A stretch of DNA of 64,000 nucleotides from Sorex araneus (GCF_027595985.1 NC_073305.1:32078939-32142938); one strand, 5' to 3'. Counted from the stretch's first letter, positions 30,790 to 42,678 are shown. The notes: generated from the sequence alone by a model not told the origin. Program-made: numbers and translations.

Positions 30790-30920
30790 GGTTACACCTT
30801 GGTGTGCTCAGTTATCACTGTTGGTGGTGCTCAGGGGGACCTATGGGGTGCTGGGCATCAAACCTGGGTCAGCTGTGTGCAAGGCAAACACCCCACTTGC
30901 TGTACTATTGCTCGGGTCCC
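30790..30920 (-). mobile_element. SOR-type SINE, old
   Basis: GGTTACACCTTGGTGTGCTC to TATTGCTCGGGTCCC. Confidence 0.75.
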
Positions 30921-31063
30921 AAGGTTGGGTCTTGGTGCTGAGGTCTGTTGGTTTCTGTCTACAGGAGACCCCAAGTCATGGACATGCTGTGGTTACTCCG
31001 GACTGCCTCACTGCAAGGTATTCTGCACTTCCATGAGCTCAGAGGGGTAAGATACACTAAAGG

Positions 31064-31235
31064 AAGGACCGGAGAGACAGTACAGTGGATAAGGCAGTTG
31101 CCTTACCTGCTGCCAACTCGGTATCCTCTATGGTCCCCTGAGCACTGCCAGGAGTGATCTGAGTGCAGAGCCAGGAGTAACTCCTGAGCATCTCTGAGTG
31201 TGACCCCCCAAACAACACAAAGCAAAACAAAAACA
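31064..31235 (+). mobile_element. SOR-type SINE
   Basis: GGACCGGAGAGACAGTACAG to CCCCCCAAACAAC. Confidence 0.85.
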
Positions 31236-31399
31236 AACCAAGAAAGGACCCCCCTCCGGGCTCCACCCAGAGAGGGGACAGATTCGCATGTCTGTCTTCT
31301 GTCATGAAATGTCTGGGATTCAGATTATAATTTGGGATGCCTTAGATACCCTTTTTAATGGTTTCCTCCAAAAATAAATAATTAAAACTCTCCCAGACA

Positions 31400-31553
31400 G
31401 GGGCTGGAGAGATAGCTCAGCAGGCAAGGCACTTGTCTTGCATGTGGCTGACCCAGGTTCAGTCCCTGATAAACCATATGGTCCTCCAAGCCCCGCCAGG
31501 ATTGATCCCTGAATGCAGAGCCAGGAATAAGACCAGGTGTGGTCCTTCTAGAC
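31400..31553 (+). mobile_element. SOR-type SINE
   Basis: GGGGCTGGAGAGATAGCTCA; no clear A tail. Confidence 0.85.
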
Positions 31554-32189
31554 AAAATGGAAATGCAAACCCAAACCCCATAGTCTAAGGAAGAAATACA
31601 ATTCTAAAACAATGAGCTAGAACAATCGCCCAAACTGTAGCCCACTTGAAACGAATACAATATAAAAGATCAGGGTGGGAAACACTTTGAAATAAATATG
31701 CTGACTCATTTGGAGGAAGTAATATACCCACTAACAAAGAACAAAAGGTTCTGAGATATTTGCTGGCACCAGGAGGGCCTGTTCCTACCCAGAGGTGTCG
31801 GAGATAGACACAGGTGTCGGTGCAAACATCCTGCCAGAACAAAACTAGAACTTGAGACCCAAGTATTCCAGGAGGTCAGGCACTTACTCTGAGTCCATTC
31901 AGCCTTTCCCTGACCCCTACCTCTTCCTCGGTGACAAGTGGCATTGCAGCCTGGGACAGGGTAGCGCCATCTGAGTCATTTCTCTTTGGAGTCATTCTCC
32001 TCTCCCCTGCAGACCTTACTGGAAATGTCTCCCATCTCAGGCTGAGTGGGGCCCCCTTGCGCTCTGGCTGTCTCCTGCTGCTATGGCTGGAAGGGGATAT
32101 CTGCTGGCACCCCACTGCTGGGACCCCTGCAGAGCTGCCTTGATCCACATGCACAAATCTCCACTTTGAACCATGATGCTTGGCCCCTG
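31554..32189. other. Unique intergenic DNA
   Basis: No recognised gene or repeat. Confidence 0.4.
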
Positions 32190-32387
32190 TTTTGGGTTTT
32201 ATGTTGGGGGGGGTCACACCTGGCGTTGCTGATGGCTTATACTAGGCATTGTTCAGGGGTTACTCTTGTCTCCACACTCAGTAATGACTCCTGAGGTGCT
32301 CGGGAGACCATATGGGATGCTGGGGATCAAATCCTGGTCAGCTATGTGCAAGAGAAGCACCTACCCGCTATATTATTGCTCTGGTCC
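32190..32387 (-). mobile_element. SOR-type SINE with internal duplication
   Basis: GGTCACACCTGGCGTTGCTG to TATTGCTCTGGTCCC. Confidence 0.75.
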
Positions 32388-32698
32388 CTTACTCTTCGTT
32401 CTGTACTCAGGGACCACTCTTGGCAGGGCTCAGAGAACCATATGGGATGGCAGAAATTGAACCCAGGCAAGGCAAACACTCTACCCACTGTATCCTTTTT
32501 TTTTTTTTCCCTATTTGGGTCACACCCGGCGATGCTCAGGGATTACTCCTGGCTCACGCACTCAGGAATTACTTCTGGTGGTGCTCGGGGGACCATATGG
32601 GATGCTGGGAATCGAACCTGGTTGGCAACATGCAAGGCAAACGCCCTACCCGCTGTGCTATCGCTCTAGCCTCTACCCACTGTATTCTTGCTCCAGCC
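32388..32698 (-). mobile_element. SOR-type SINE host interrupted by another
   Basis: Left part ends at 32495; the last 11 bp (TTGCTCCAGCC) resume after the insertion. Confidence 0.85.
32496..32671 (-). mobile_element. SOR-type SINE nested in a SINE
   Basis: TSD TCTACCCACTGTATCC / TCTACCCACTGTATTC; same orientation as host. Confidence 0.92.
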
Positions 32699-32777
32699 AT
32701 CTTGACCCTCTTTTTATAAACATCAACCCTCTCTTCTGCTTGGTCCACTCCCATCAGGAAATTTCTCCTTATTTCTC

Positions 32778-32977
32778 TTCTTTCCTTTCTTTCTTTTTCT
32801 TTCTTTCATTTTTGCTTTTTGGGTCACATGTATCGATGCTCAGGGGTTATTCCTGGCTCTGCACTCAGGAATCACTCCTGGCAGTGCTTGGGGGACCATA
32901 TGGGATGCCAGGGATTAAGCTCGGGTGGGCCACTTGCAAGGCAAATGCCTTATCTGCTGTACTATTGCTCTGGCCCC
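32778..32977 (-). mobile_element. SOR-type SINE with (CTTT)n tail
   Basis: The T-tract has become CTTT repeats. Confidence 0.88.
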
Positions 32978-33867
32978 TATATCTTCTTATTTCAAAGCTA
33001 AACATGTACCTCGACCTGGAGGATGGAGGCTCAAAAACTCCCTCTGTTCAAACCTCGTGACTGCTGGGGCTTCTGCTGCATTTCCCAGCCTGAGAGCTTG
33101 GCCCCTGGAGGCGGCAGTGAGAGGCCATCCCTCAGGGATGCTCAGAAGCACCCACCTTTTCTGTTTTTCCTCAGACGCCTCTTTCTTCCCCCTTAGCCCC
33201 TGGGAGCCTCTGGTTCATCAGGGCCCCTTCCTCAGAAGTTGCAGCCCGAGAGGAAAGGAGAGCAGGTGTCATTCCAGGACCATGGTGGCACAAGTTTAAT
33301 CTAGAAATGAGAAATGCCGTAATGATGGGGGGAGGGGGGGCCAGGCCCTAGAGAGGGGCGATGTTTCTAACAGGAGGAGCAGGTGAAGTATCTCGTGTTC
33401 GATGTCACAGAGTTGAGGCCGCCGGGCCCGTCCCACGGTCTCTCCGAAGCTTCTGTAAAGCTCGAAAGATGAAAAGGCCTGGGGTGGCTGAGGTTTTTGT
33501 AAAACCCCAGGGGCTCAGCTCCACATTTGAGTCAAGACACAGCAAAAGAACACGTGGGCCGGTGAGATCACGCACACGGCGTTAATTCAGAGCAAGCTGA
33601 GGCGGGCGTCTCGCCAGAGGAAGTGCTGAGAAAGTCAGTCTTGCAGAGCCCCACGGCCTCCTGGAGGGGCTTGTAAGACAAATCTCATTTCTGCTGACGG
33701 CCATGTCAGACGTGCATCCAGGAACCTGGGTCATGCCTCGTCCACGCGCAGTCTGTGAGCAGGTGACATAAGTGTCTTCTTGCCCGGCAAACCCTGGCTG
33801 GGCTCTGGGGGCAGTTTTGGTGCATGGGGGTCTGGGTGAGGCAGTTACGTTTGTCAGCCTATTTTTC
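32978..33867. other. Largest repeat-poor intergenic block between CCR4 and GLB1
   Basis: About 890 bp, GC-rich with scattered CpG, no SINE or LINE recognised and no convincing ORF. Candidate conserved noncoding sequence. Confidence 0.35.
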
Positions 33868-34028
33868 TTTTCTTTTTTATTTTTATTGAATCACCGTAAG
33901 ATACAGCTACAAAGCTTTCATGTTTGAGTTTCAGTCATACAATGATCGAACACCCTTTCCTCCACCAGTGCACATTTTCCACTACCAATGTCCCAGTATC
34001 CCCCCATCCCATCCCTCCCCCTGCCTCT
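33868..34028 (-). mobile_element. LINE 3'-end fragment
   Basis: TTTTTATTGAATCACCGTAA, then CAGTCATACAATGATCGAAC. Confidence 0.65.
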
Positions 34029-34150
34029 ATGAGTCAGCCTGTTTTCTTTAACTGCACAATGAAAAATGCAACCCCCAGCCCTGGATTTTCCATAGCAATG
34101 GTCCTCAAAAGAAACCAACTTTTCTGAGTTTATGAACTGAGGAAGGAAAT

Positions 34151-34152
<2 letters not shown>

Positions 34153-34206
<54 letters not shown>
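34153..34206 (+). repeat. (TG)n microsatellite
   Basis: 27 units; followed by a short degraded SINE remnant to about 34270. Confidence 0.95.
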
Positions 34207-34208
<2 letters not shown>

Positions 34209-34340
34209 CTGTTTGGGGTGTGGATGGGGCCATATTGCTCCAAGTCTATGAGCCATCTCCCTACTCTCTTCTTTATTCTTTGGGTGTTTTTTTTTTTTTT
34301 GGTTTATTTTTCTTCCCCCTAAATTCTTGAAAAGGGTGAT

Positions 34341-34513
34341 TTTTTTTTCCCTTTTTGGGTCACATCTGATGAAGCACAGGGGATACTCCTGGCTCATGCA
34401 CTCAGGAATCACCCCTGGCGGTGCTCAGGGGACCATATGGAATGCTGGGAATTGAACTCAGTTTGGCTGAGTGCAAGGCAAATGCCCTACCTGCTGTGCT
34501 ATCACTCCAGCCC
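34341..34513 (-). mobile_element. SOR-type SINE, young
   Basis: TSD GAAAAGGGTGATTT. Confidence 0.95.
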
Positions 34514-34591
34514 TGAAAAGGGTGATTTGTTAACTAAATTTTCTTCTCCAAAATTATTAGGCCTGAAACATGGTTTTGACTGTATGTCATA

Positions 34592-34767
34592 AGATTTTTT
34601 TTTTTTTTTTTTTTTTTAGATTCTGGCAGCAAACTTGGCAATGCTCAGGGCTTTCTCCTTGCTCTCCCCTTAGGGATCACTCTTGGTGGGGTTCAGGAGA
34701 CAATATAAGGTGCGAGGAATCAAGCATGGGTAGGTCGCATGCAAGGCAAACACCTCTCTTTGGCTCT
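34592..34767 (-). mobile_element. SOR-type SINE, old
   Basis: GCAGCAAACTTGGCAATGCT to CTCTTTGGCTCT. Confidence 0.7.
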
Positions 34768-34880
<113 letters not shown>

Positions 34881-35271
34881 GCTTTTAGGTCACACCCAGC
34901 AATTCTCTTTTTATTTTATTTTATTATTTTATTTTTTTTTTGCTTTTTGGATCACACCTGGCAATGCACAGGGGTTACTCCTGGCTCATGCACTCAGGAA
35001 TTACCCCTGGCGGTGCTCAGGGGACCATATGGGATGCTGGGAATCGAACCCAGGTCAGCCACATGCAAGGCAAATGCCCTACCCGCTGTGCTATTGCTTC
35101 AGCCCCAACACACCCAGCAATTCTCAGGGGTTACTCCTTTCTTTCTCTGCATGCAGAAATTACTCCTGGTGGTGCTCGGGGGACCATATGAGATGCCAGG
35201 GATCAAACCCGGGTTGGCTATGTGCAAGGCTGTGTGCAACACTCTACCCATTATATTATTGCTCCGGCCCC
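34881..35271 (-). mobile_element. SOR-type SINE host interrupted by another
   Basis: GCTTTTAGGTCACACCCAGC, then insertion, resumes at 35109. Confidence 0.9.
34908..35108 (-). mobile_element. SOR-type SINE nested in a SINE
   Basis: Exact 17-bp TSD CACACCCAGCAATTCTC (34891-34907, 35109-35125). Confidence 0.95.
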
Positions 35272-35617
35272 TTTCTCGGGCTCTGTAATCAGCTGCTTTA
35301 AACTAAAGGCCATGTCTTTGTTTACCTGTATACTTACTCTCTGCTCTTCCACTGTTCCTAAGTTACCAGAACCTCGCCTCTAAAAACAACATGTACCTGA
35401 GCCCTGCTCTGGGGCTTAGCAGTGAAACTGAGTCCCTGGATGGTGAAGGGAGACTCTGACTGTGAGCCCCTCCTATGCTGCTCCACCACTCGATACCGTC
35501 TCCAATGGCAACTCCAGGAGATCACTTAGGTGTTTACTCACCTCTCCTACCAGTAGCAACCCTTGACGGCATAGGTCACGGTTTCCACTGTGGTTGCTAG
35601 AAACTTCGTCATCAGCT
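35272..35617. other. Unique intergenic DNA
   Basis: Nothing recognised. Confidence 0.4.
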
Positions 35618-35784
35618 TTGTTTTTTTGGGTAGATCACACTCTGCGGTAGTCAGGGCTTACTCTGGCTCTGCACTCAGAGATCACTCCTGGTGGGCTTCA
35701 GGGGTCTTATAAGGTGCTGGAAATGGAACCCAGGTTGCCTGCTTGCAAGGCAAGCATCTTTCTGCTGTACTATCACTCCAACCT
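35618..35784 (-). mobile_element. SOR-type SINE
   Basis: GATCACACTCTGCGGTAGTC to TATCACTCCAACCTG. Confidence 0.8.
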
Positions 35785-35799
35785 GATGCACAGTCAGCA

Positions 35800-35870
35800 A
35801 GAGAGAGAGAGAGAGAGAGAGAGCAAGAGAGAGAGGGAGGGAGATTAGAGAGAGAAGAGAGAGAGGTTGA
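35800..35870 (+). repeat. (AG)n-rich tract
   Basis: Interrupted GA repeats. Confidence 0.85.
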
Positions 35871-36009
35871 GAGAAATGTTGATAAAGGGATTACCATTTC
35901 TCCTGAATTCCTAGTATATTTTAGGTACTCACCAATAAAAGAATAAATTTAACATAAAGATGTAGGCTACAAGCGCATTTGTAGAGCATAGTAAAGATTA
36001 ATTTTTCAT

Positions 36010-36175
36010 GTGTTTGTTTTGGGGACACACCTGGCAGTACTCAGCAGCTACTCCCAGCTATGTGCTGGGAAGTCACTTCCAGTGCCCTTTGGGGGAACCA
36101 TGCAGTGTCAGGGATCAAATCCAGGCATCCCACATGCAAACCATGTACTCAACCCATTGAGCTGCCTCTTTAACT
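36010..36175 (-). mobile_element. SOR-type SINE, old
   Basis: GGGGACACACCTGGCAGTAC to GCCTCTTTAACTC. Confidence 0.7.
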
Positions 36176-36310
36176 CTTTATTAGAGATTAATTGCATTGC
36201 CCTAAGGAGTGGATCTAAGGGACTAACTGACTACAAAGATCTGGATATTGGGTGATAAAATTTCCAAAATGAAGAAGGAGGGCAATCGCAATGTAGAAAA
36301 TTATGGGAAC

Positions 36311-36487
36311 TGGGCCAGAGTGATAGTACAACGGGTAGGACATTCGCCTTGTAAGCGGCTGACCCCGGTTCAATCTCTGGCATCCATCCCATAAAGCCCC
36401 CCAAGCACCGCCAGGAGTGATTCCTGAGTGCAGAGCCAGGAGTAACCCCTGAGCATCGTTGGGTGTGACTCAAAAAGCAAATAAAGA
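36311..36487 (+). mobile_element. SOR-type SINE
   Basis: GGGCCAGAGTGATAGTACAA; tail AGCAAATAAAG. Confidence 0.88.
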
Positions 36488-36488
36488 T

Positions 36489-36670
36489 GGGGCCGGAGCG
36501 ATAGCACAGCGGGTAGGGCGTTTGCCTTGCACGCGGCCGACCCGGGTTCAATCCCCGGCATCCCATATGGTCCCCCAAGCACCGCCAGGAGTAATTCCTG
36601 AGTGCAAAGCCAGGAGTAACCCCTGAACATAGCTGGGTGTGACCCAAAAAGCAAAAAAAAAAAAAAAAAA
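36489..36670 (+). mobile_element. SOR-type SINE, young
   Basis: TSD GCAAATAAAG, inserted in the tail of the previous copy. Confidence 0.93.
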
Positions 36671-37019
36671 GCAAATAAAGAAATAAATTATCGAAACCAG
36701 AAAAGATGGAATTTTGTTACTATGGGAAAGAGGAGACCAGAATGATGTTGAAGGGCCCTTCTCAGTGAGGAGGAGTTGAAAATTTGATTTAGACCTGCGG
36801 CATGATTTTCACATTCTACACCAGTTGCCTTGCAGGCATCAGGGACCTGGAATTTTCATACTAATGTTAATTGCTGCTTGTTCTCAAGAAACATTGCTCT
36901 GTTGGCATACCTGAGCCTGGTGGCACACCTGAGCCTGGTGGTTCCCTAGCTGCAAAGGGGCAAAATTCTTAGGAAAAATAATCAGATAATTATGTTAATC
37001 ACCCTATCTTTCTTTTTCC

Positions 37020-37187
37020 TTTTTGGTTTGTTTTTGGGCCACACCTGATAGTGCTTAGGCTTAATCCTGGCTCTGTGCTCAGAGATCTCTCCTCACGATG
37101 CTCAGGGAATACTGTGTGGTGCCAGAAATCAAAAACTGACGGCCACAAGGCAAGTAGTCTACCCACTGCACTACCTCTTTGGCCCTT
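37020..37187 (-). mobile_element. SOR-type SINE
   Basis: TTTTTGGGCCACACCTGATA to CTACCTCTTTGGCCCT. Confidence 0.8.
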
Positions 37188-37268
37188 GATCTCCCTTTTC
37201 CCTGATCCTTCTCTGTCCTTCTGAGCAATAAGAATTCCACCTCTATCCATTTTGGCTCCATAACATTT

Positions 37269-37459
37269 GTTTTCTTTTTGTTTTGTTTTGTTTTGGTCTT
37301 TTTGGGTCACACCTAGCATGCTCAGGGGTTATTCCTGGCTTTGCATTCAGGAATTACTCCTGGTGGTGCTCAGAGGACCATATAGGATGCCAGGGATTGA
37401 ACCCGGGTTGACCATGTGCAAGGCAAACTCCCTATGCTCTGTACTATCGCTCTGGGCCT
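37269..37459 (-). mobile_element. SOR-type SINE
   Basis: (TTTTG)n tail; ends TATCGCTCTGGGCCT. Confidence 0.88.
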
Positions 37460-37520
37460 TCTGTAGCATTTGTAAAGAAAATAAACACATGTAATAATCT
37501 CAGAGATGTATTCTAACACT

Positions 37521-37706
37521 TTTTTTTGTTTTTTGTTTTTTGCTTTTTGGGTTACACCCAGCAATGCACAGGGGTTACTCCTGGCTCTGCACTCAGGAAG
37601 TACTCCTGGCAGTGCTCAGGGGACTATATGGGATGCTGGGAATCGAACGAGGTGTCGGCAGCATGCAAGGCAAATGCCCCACCCACTGTGCTATCGCTCC
37701 AGCCCC
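37521..37706 (-). mobile_element. SOR-type SINE, young
   Basis: Short TSD AACACTTT. Confidence 0.9.
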
Positions 37707-38234
37707 AACACTTTCTGATTATTGGTTTGTCAGACAATCACAGGATCTTTTCATAGAAAGATGAAACTAGTTCTCTACTCAGGTCTTCTGTAAAACTCCT
37801 CTTCCTGGTAGATGACAAGCACAGAGCTTGTCTAGTGGATCTGACCTTTCAGTTGTTGGCCTCTGCGATCACAATACAGCACACCATGACGACTCATCCG
37901 GGTCACCTCAGATGAAGTCCACAGCAGCTCTCTGGAGTGGCTGCGCCAGGACTTAACAAAGTTCTCTCTTTGGGCCTGGCAACTGCCAGCTGGTGTGTAC
38001 TGAGCATGGCAGAGAGGGAGAAAAACTCTTAGTTTCTGTCACCGAAGGACTGAAGTTGGCGCCAGTTGGTGGGGTCCTGATGTCTGCTAAACACAAGGCG
38101 CCCATCCTACTGTTTAGTTCTGGACCTGGTCGATTGAGCCTATCCCAAACCTGGTGGAGACGGTGCTGCGTGGAGCCAGGAACACAGGAGATAGGCCTGA
38201 AACTCCCCAGGGAGACTTCCGGGGGGAAGTGGAG

Positions 38235-38273
<39 letters not shown>

Positions 38274-38635
38274 TGTTGGTAGGGGGGAGGTTGTGAGTTC
38301 AGTTGTTATGGAACCTGTACAGACAGGTGGGCAGCTGCTGGGTCCTGTTAAAGACCCCAGGGCTGGAAGCAGGATAAGATCCCCCTGAGAGCAAGGCTGG
38401 GCAGACCCCGAGGGCTGGGTTTCACCCCAGAACTGCCCCCTGCCTTGGTCCCAACCACAAGGAACAGGCCCCAGTGCGGTTTGTCCCGCCATGTGCCAAA
38501 CTGAATCCCTCACGCTGACTCAAAGGTGGGTTTCAGAGACTGACTTTCTGCTTTCTCAAGACTAGAGAGAAGCAAAGCAAAGGCCATACAGGATCACTTC
38601 CTATTTGTGCTGTCTCACCAAAAAGACACAACGTG

Positions 38636-38681
<46 letters not shown>

Positions 38682-38879
38682 TGGTTGTGGTGGTGGGTGA
38701 TCGGTGGTAGGTAATGAAAAAAAACCCAGACACTATCAACAGGAAACAATTTCATTCTGAATCGGTTGGAGTCGCTGAGAACCAAGGCTGCCCGAGACAA
38801 GTCATTGCCAAATGGGCTGGGCAGAGCAGGAGAAAGGGGTGGTGGGGGGAGGAAGGACACTTCCTCATACTCATCTGAG
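37707..38879. other. Unique intergenic DNA with two (TG)n tracts
   Basis: (TG)n at 38237-38272 and 38639-38680. The rest is repeat-poor with no gene recognised. Confidence 0.4.
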
Positions 38880-39632
38880 CAAAACTGCCAGTTCTGAAAC
38901 TGTTCGGCAGTTTCTTGGAAAGTTGACTATTCCTTTACCATATGACTAAACGATTCCATTCCTTGGTATCTACTCAGGGAACATGAAAAATACGACTTCA
39001 CAAAGGATTGCCTTGGCTGCTCATATTAGCCTTATTCAATGGAGTCTCCCAGTGGAAATAATTCAAATGTTTATTACAGGACATCGATAAACAGAATGCA
39101 AGCCACAGAATGGAATACTATGCAGGAATAGAAAGGAACAAATGTCTGAATACGTTCCACTGTGGATCAGTCGCAAATGCATCCTGCTAAATGAAAGATG
39201 TCGGATACAGGAATCTAGTTGTGTATCTGGTAATGTGAAATTCCTGCAAGAGGCAAAAATAGGGGTAGGAGAGGTGTTTGCATGTAGGAGCCCTAGGCTG
39301 AATCTCTGGCACCACATACTATCCTGGTCACTACTGGGAGGGAACGCCTGAACACAGAGTTCAGAGTAGCCCCTGAGTACCTCTGAGCGTGGCCCCCACA
39401 GTAAAACAAAAGGAAAAACCATAGACAGGAAACAGCTGTCTGACTGCCTTTGGTGAGGGGTGGGAATGGAATAAAGACTTTCTTCCCAAGAGAACTTCCT
39501 GGGGTGACAGACATGTTCTAAAACTGGATTATGGTGATGGGGGCACAACGGTGTATATTTAGTAAACTTTCTTAAACTAACTTAATATGGGTAAGTTTTA
39601 TGGTACATAACTTACACTTCAGTAAAACGGTT
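38880..39632 (+). mobile_element. LINE-1 ORF2 3' end and 3' UTR
   Basis: ACCATATGACTAAACGATTC, GAATACTATGCAGGAATAGA and the TGGTGATGGGGGCACAACGG 3'-UTR block; decayed, interrupted by a SINE at 39258. Confidence 0.75.
39258..39415 (+). mobile_element. Degraded SOR-type SINE within the LINE-1
   Basis: AATCTCTGGCACCACATAC, then GAGCGTGGCCCCCACAG. Confidence 0.6.
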
Positions 39633-39787
39633 GAAGCACAGGTGTTCTATAGGTTATATAATTACAGGACTATATAATAAGTTTGGGATGGGGATGCTGA
39701 CGGGAATGCTGAGCCACGTCCCCGTCCCATGACATAAAGTGTTCAGCTTAGCCTGAAGACACATGTAAAATAAAGTTTATAAAGCAA

Positions 39788-40160
39788 TAGGGCTGGAGAT
39801 AGAGTACAAGAAATAAGGCACACAGGCTGGAGGTGATAGTCCAGCGGGGAGGGCATTTGCTTTGCAAGTGGCCACCCTGAGTTCAATCCCTGACATCCCA
39901 TATAGTCCCCTGAGTACTGCCAGGAGTAATTCCTGAGTGCAGATCCAGGAGTAACCCCTGAGAATTTCTGGGTGTGACCCAAAAAGCCCAAACAAAACAA
40001 AACAAACAAACAAACAAAAAAAGAAATAAGGCACTGTCTTATGTATGGCCAACCCTGGGGTTTGAATCTGGTACCATATGTGGTCCCCAAACACTGTGAG
40101 AAGTCACTCCCAAGCTCAAAACCAGGAATGGACCACTACAAGGTGTGACCCATCCCCCTC
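39788..40160 (+). mobile_element. SOR-type SINE host interrupted by another
   Basis: Head at 39790-39821; body resumes at 40035. Confidence 0.8.
39822..40023 (+). mobile_element. SOR-type SINE nested in a SINE
   Basis: TSD AAATAAGGCAC (39811-39821, 40024-40034). Confidence 0.92.
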
Positions 40161-40364
40161 GTCCCCAAATAAGGTTCCAAGACAAATAAAGGCAATACTG
40201 ATTTTTTTTAAAAAGAGGCAGCTTCCATACAACCTTATACAGATTTAAGAAAACCAGACCAATAGCATGACGCTGGAGAAGACAACATCAGCCCTGCAGA
40301 AGTCCAGAGTGTTGGATGGTTGTCAGTGGACTCAGGGGCGGAGTTACTTATGTATAATGAGTAT

Positions 40365-40366
<2 letters not shown>

Positions 40367-40423
<57 letters not shown>
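40367..40423 (+). repeat. (TC)n microsatellite
   Basis: About 28 uninterrupted CT units. Confidence 0.97.
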
Positions 40424-40427
<4 letters not shown>

Positions 40428-40552
40428 ACAGGGGATGCCCTAGTTTTGGGGAATAAAGAGAATCCCAAAAGATTCCCTCACAAGTGTCAAGATAGAGCTT
40501 TGGGGACAGACCAGATTAGAAGCCATTTCCATCTCTAAGAGATAGTGAGAGC

Positions 40553-40702
40553 GGGAGTAATAGCACAGCGGGTAGGTGTGGGGGTTAAGGCATTTGGCTT
40601 GCATGTGGCCGACCCTGCTTTGAAAAGTCCCCAGAACCCCACTGGGAGCAGCCCCTGAGCCCACAGCCAAGGATAGCCCCTGAACATAGCTGCACATGGC
40701 CC
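40553..40702 (+). mobile_element. SOR-type SINE (left SINE of module B)
   Basis: GGAGTAATAGCACAGCGGG with an extra GTGTGGGGGTTAAG; counterpart of 16768-16903 inverted. Confidence 0.75.
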
Positions 40703-41105
40703 CAAACCGCCAGATGATCCTTCATCAAAAACTCAATCTGGAAGTAAATGAATGACAATTCTAGACTTTCCCTGCCGTTTTATCTGTGGAAATCACATGA
40801 AACTAGAGGCAGAAGTGTTAGACAAACAAACTTAAACAGGCTGGAGGCACATTCTTGGAGTGATTCTTACTCGCCGGGTGTTTCTTGGCCAAGGAGAGTA
40901 AATAGAATCCTAAAGAAGAAAAGTCGCTCCTTTTGGGGCTGGAGAGATAGTACAGTGGGCGGAGCATTTGCCTTGCACAGGGCCAACCCGGGTTTGATCC
41001 CCGTCATCCCATTTGATCCCCCAGGACTGCCAGGAGTAATTCCTGAGTGTAGAGCCAGGAGTAACCACTGAGTAGTGCTGGTGTAGTCCCCCCAAAATAA
41101 AACAA
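40560..41105 (-). repeat. Inverted-pair module, copy B
   Basis: Reverse-complement counterpart of 16338-16905. The unique core is at about 40700-40938 and the SINEs keep the same relative order. Confidence 0.8.
40937..41105 (+). mobile_element. SOR-type SINE (right SINE of module B)
   Basis: GGGGCTGGAGAGATAGTACA to CCCCAAAATAAAAC; counterpart of 16338-16538. Confidence 0.85.
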
Positions 41106-41163
41106 AACAAGAGAGGGGGAGAATGTTTCTACCTGTAAACATCATGTTAGAAACAGGCATGGA

Positions 41164-41347
41164 GAGGCTGGAGCGGTAGCACAGTGGGTAGGGCATTTGC
41201 CTTGCACACAGCCCGACCTGGGTTCGATTCCCAGCATCCCATATGGTCCCATGAGCACCGCCAGGGGTAATTTCTGAGTGCAGAGCCAGGAGTAACCTCT
41301 GTGCATCGCTGGGTGTGACCCAAAAAGCAAAAAAGAAAAAAAAAAAA
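41164..41347 (+). mobile_element. SOR-type SINE, young
   Basis: TSD GAAACAGGCATGG. Confidence 0.95.
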
Positions 41348-41977
41348 GAAACAGGCATGGTTCTACCTATAATATGGACTTCTGCTGCCTCCCATAGATG
41401 GTTCTGGGAGGGTGTAAAGCATTGTGAGAGTACATGGCACAAGGCCTTCCACGCAAGGGCCCGTGAGGTTTCTCACTGGTCTCCCAGATGTGGCAGGAGC
41501 GTGACTCTGTATACTTGCTGCTCTCCCAGGAACTGTCTCACATTTCTTTCCAAAGCTGGTCACTAGACACAGCTCTCAAGTATTAAGTTTTTGGTAGCTG
41601 TGCAGTGGAAAAAGAGCAAGAAAATGAGGCCGTGCAGTCTCAAGAGCGCCTTTTTTTTGACCCTGTGGTAGGTCCAAACATCAAACGAGGTTGGACATTG
41701 AAGAAGATCTCTGGGAAATGTCCTGAATAAAATGATTTGTCTCTACCCGGAGAAGCCTTCTGCTGCAAGTGTAGGCACTTTTCACCACTCTGCCACAGCC
41801 TCCCAGCCCGCCTGGGTCTGAGGTCTACGAGATTGGGGCAAACAAGTGACCATCAAAAGAGGTTGTAGACAAGCAACAAGCCCTGTTCTTCCTCTTTAAA
41901 AAATTGACATCTTCTTTGTAACTCAAAACACAGGTAAGAAAAAATGAAGAAGGAAGACCTTTCAAATACTGTGACTG
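41348..41977. other. Unique intergenic DNA
   Basis: Nothing recognised. Confidence 0.4.
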
Positions 41978-42137
41978 GGGTTCGGAGTGATAGCACAGTG
42001 GTTAGGGCACTTGCCTTGCACATTGCCGACCTGGGTTCGATCCCCGGCATCCCGTATGGTCCCCTGAGTGCAGAGCCACGTGTAACTTCTGAGCATTGCT
42101 GGGTGTGACCCAAAAAAATCAAAACAAAACAAAAAAC
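41978..42137 (+). mobile_element. SOR-type SINE, internal deletion
   Basis: AAATACTGTGACT / AAATGCTGTGACC TSD; lacks CACCGCCAGGAGTAATTCCT. Confidence 0.88.
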
Positions 42138-42505
42138 CTAAATCAAATGCTGTGACCACAGTGACGTGTCTTTCTAAAGCTCTCCTGAGTGTCATGTAAT
42201 CAAGTGCACTGGAGCACTGGGCCAGGACAGCTGGGTTCAACTTGTCTACACCACTCGGTCAGGTGAGAAAAGAGGGAGACGCCATCCTCAGAATTCTTTC
42301 GAGGGGCATGGAAATAAAATATAGAAAATGCCTAGAATGGGGCAGGAGAGGAGATAAGTATTCCCCAGAGTGCCACGGCCAGGACAGGATGTGCCCATCA
42401 AGTGTGTGTGTCCATCACATTTGCCCTGTGTGCACCTGCCCATGGTGCAGAGGCTGAGCAGGCCAGGAGTGTAAACAGGAGCTATTCCTATATCTAGCCA
42501 GTGAT
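42138..42505. other. Unique intergenic DNA
   Basis: Nothing recognised. Confidence 0.4.
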
Positions 42506-42678
42506 TTTTGTTGTTTTTGGGCCACACCTGGCAGTGCTCAGGGCTTACTCCTGGCTCTGTGTTCAGGGAACACTCCTGAAAGTGTTCCAAGAACCAGAAG
42601 GGGGGTGCTGGGGATTGAATCTGGTTTGGGTGCATGCAAGGCAAGCACCCTACTGGCTGTATTATCTCTCCTGGCCCT
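42506..42678 (-). mobile_element. SOR-type SINE
   Basis: TTTTTGGGCCACACCTGGC to TATCTCTCCTGGCCCT. Confidence 0.85.

Noticed and set aside
30661-31036. Ser- or Leu-rich ORFs in the TCC/TTC tract
   Set aside because: Low-complexity translation running into a SINE.
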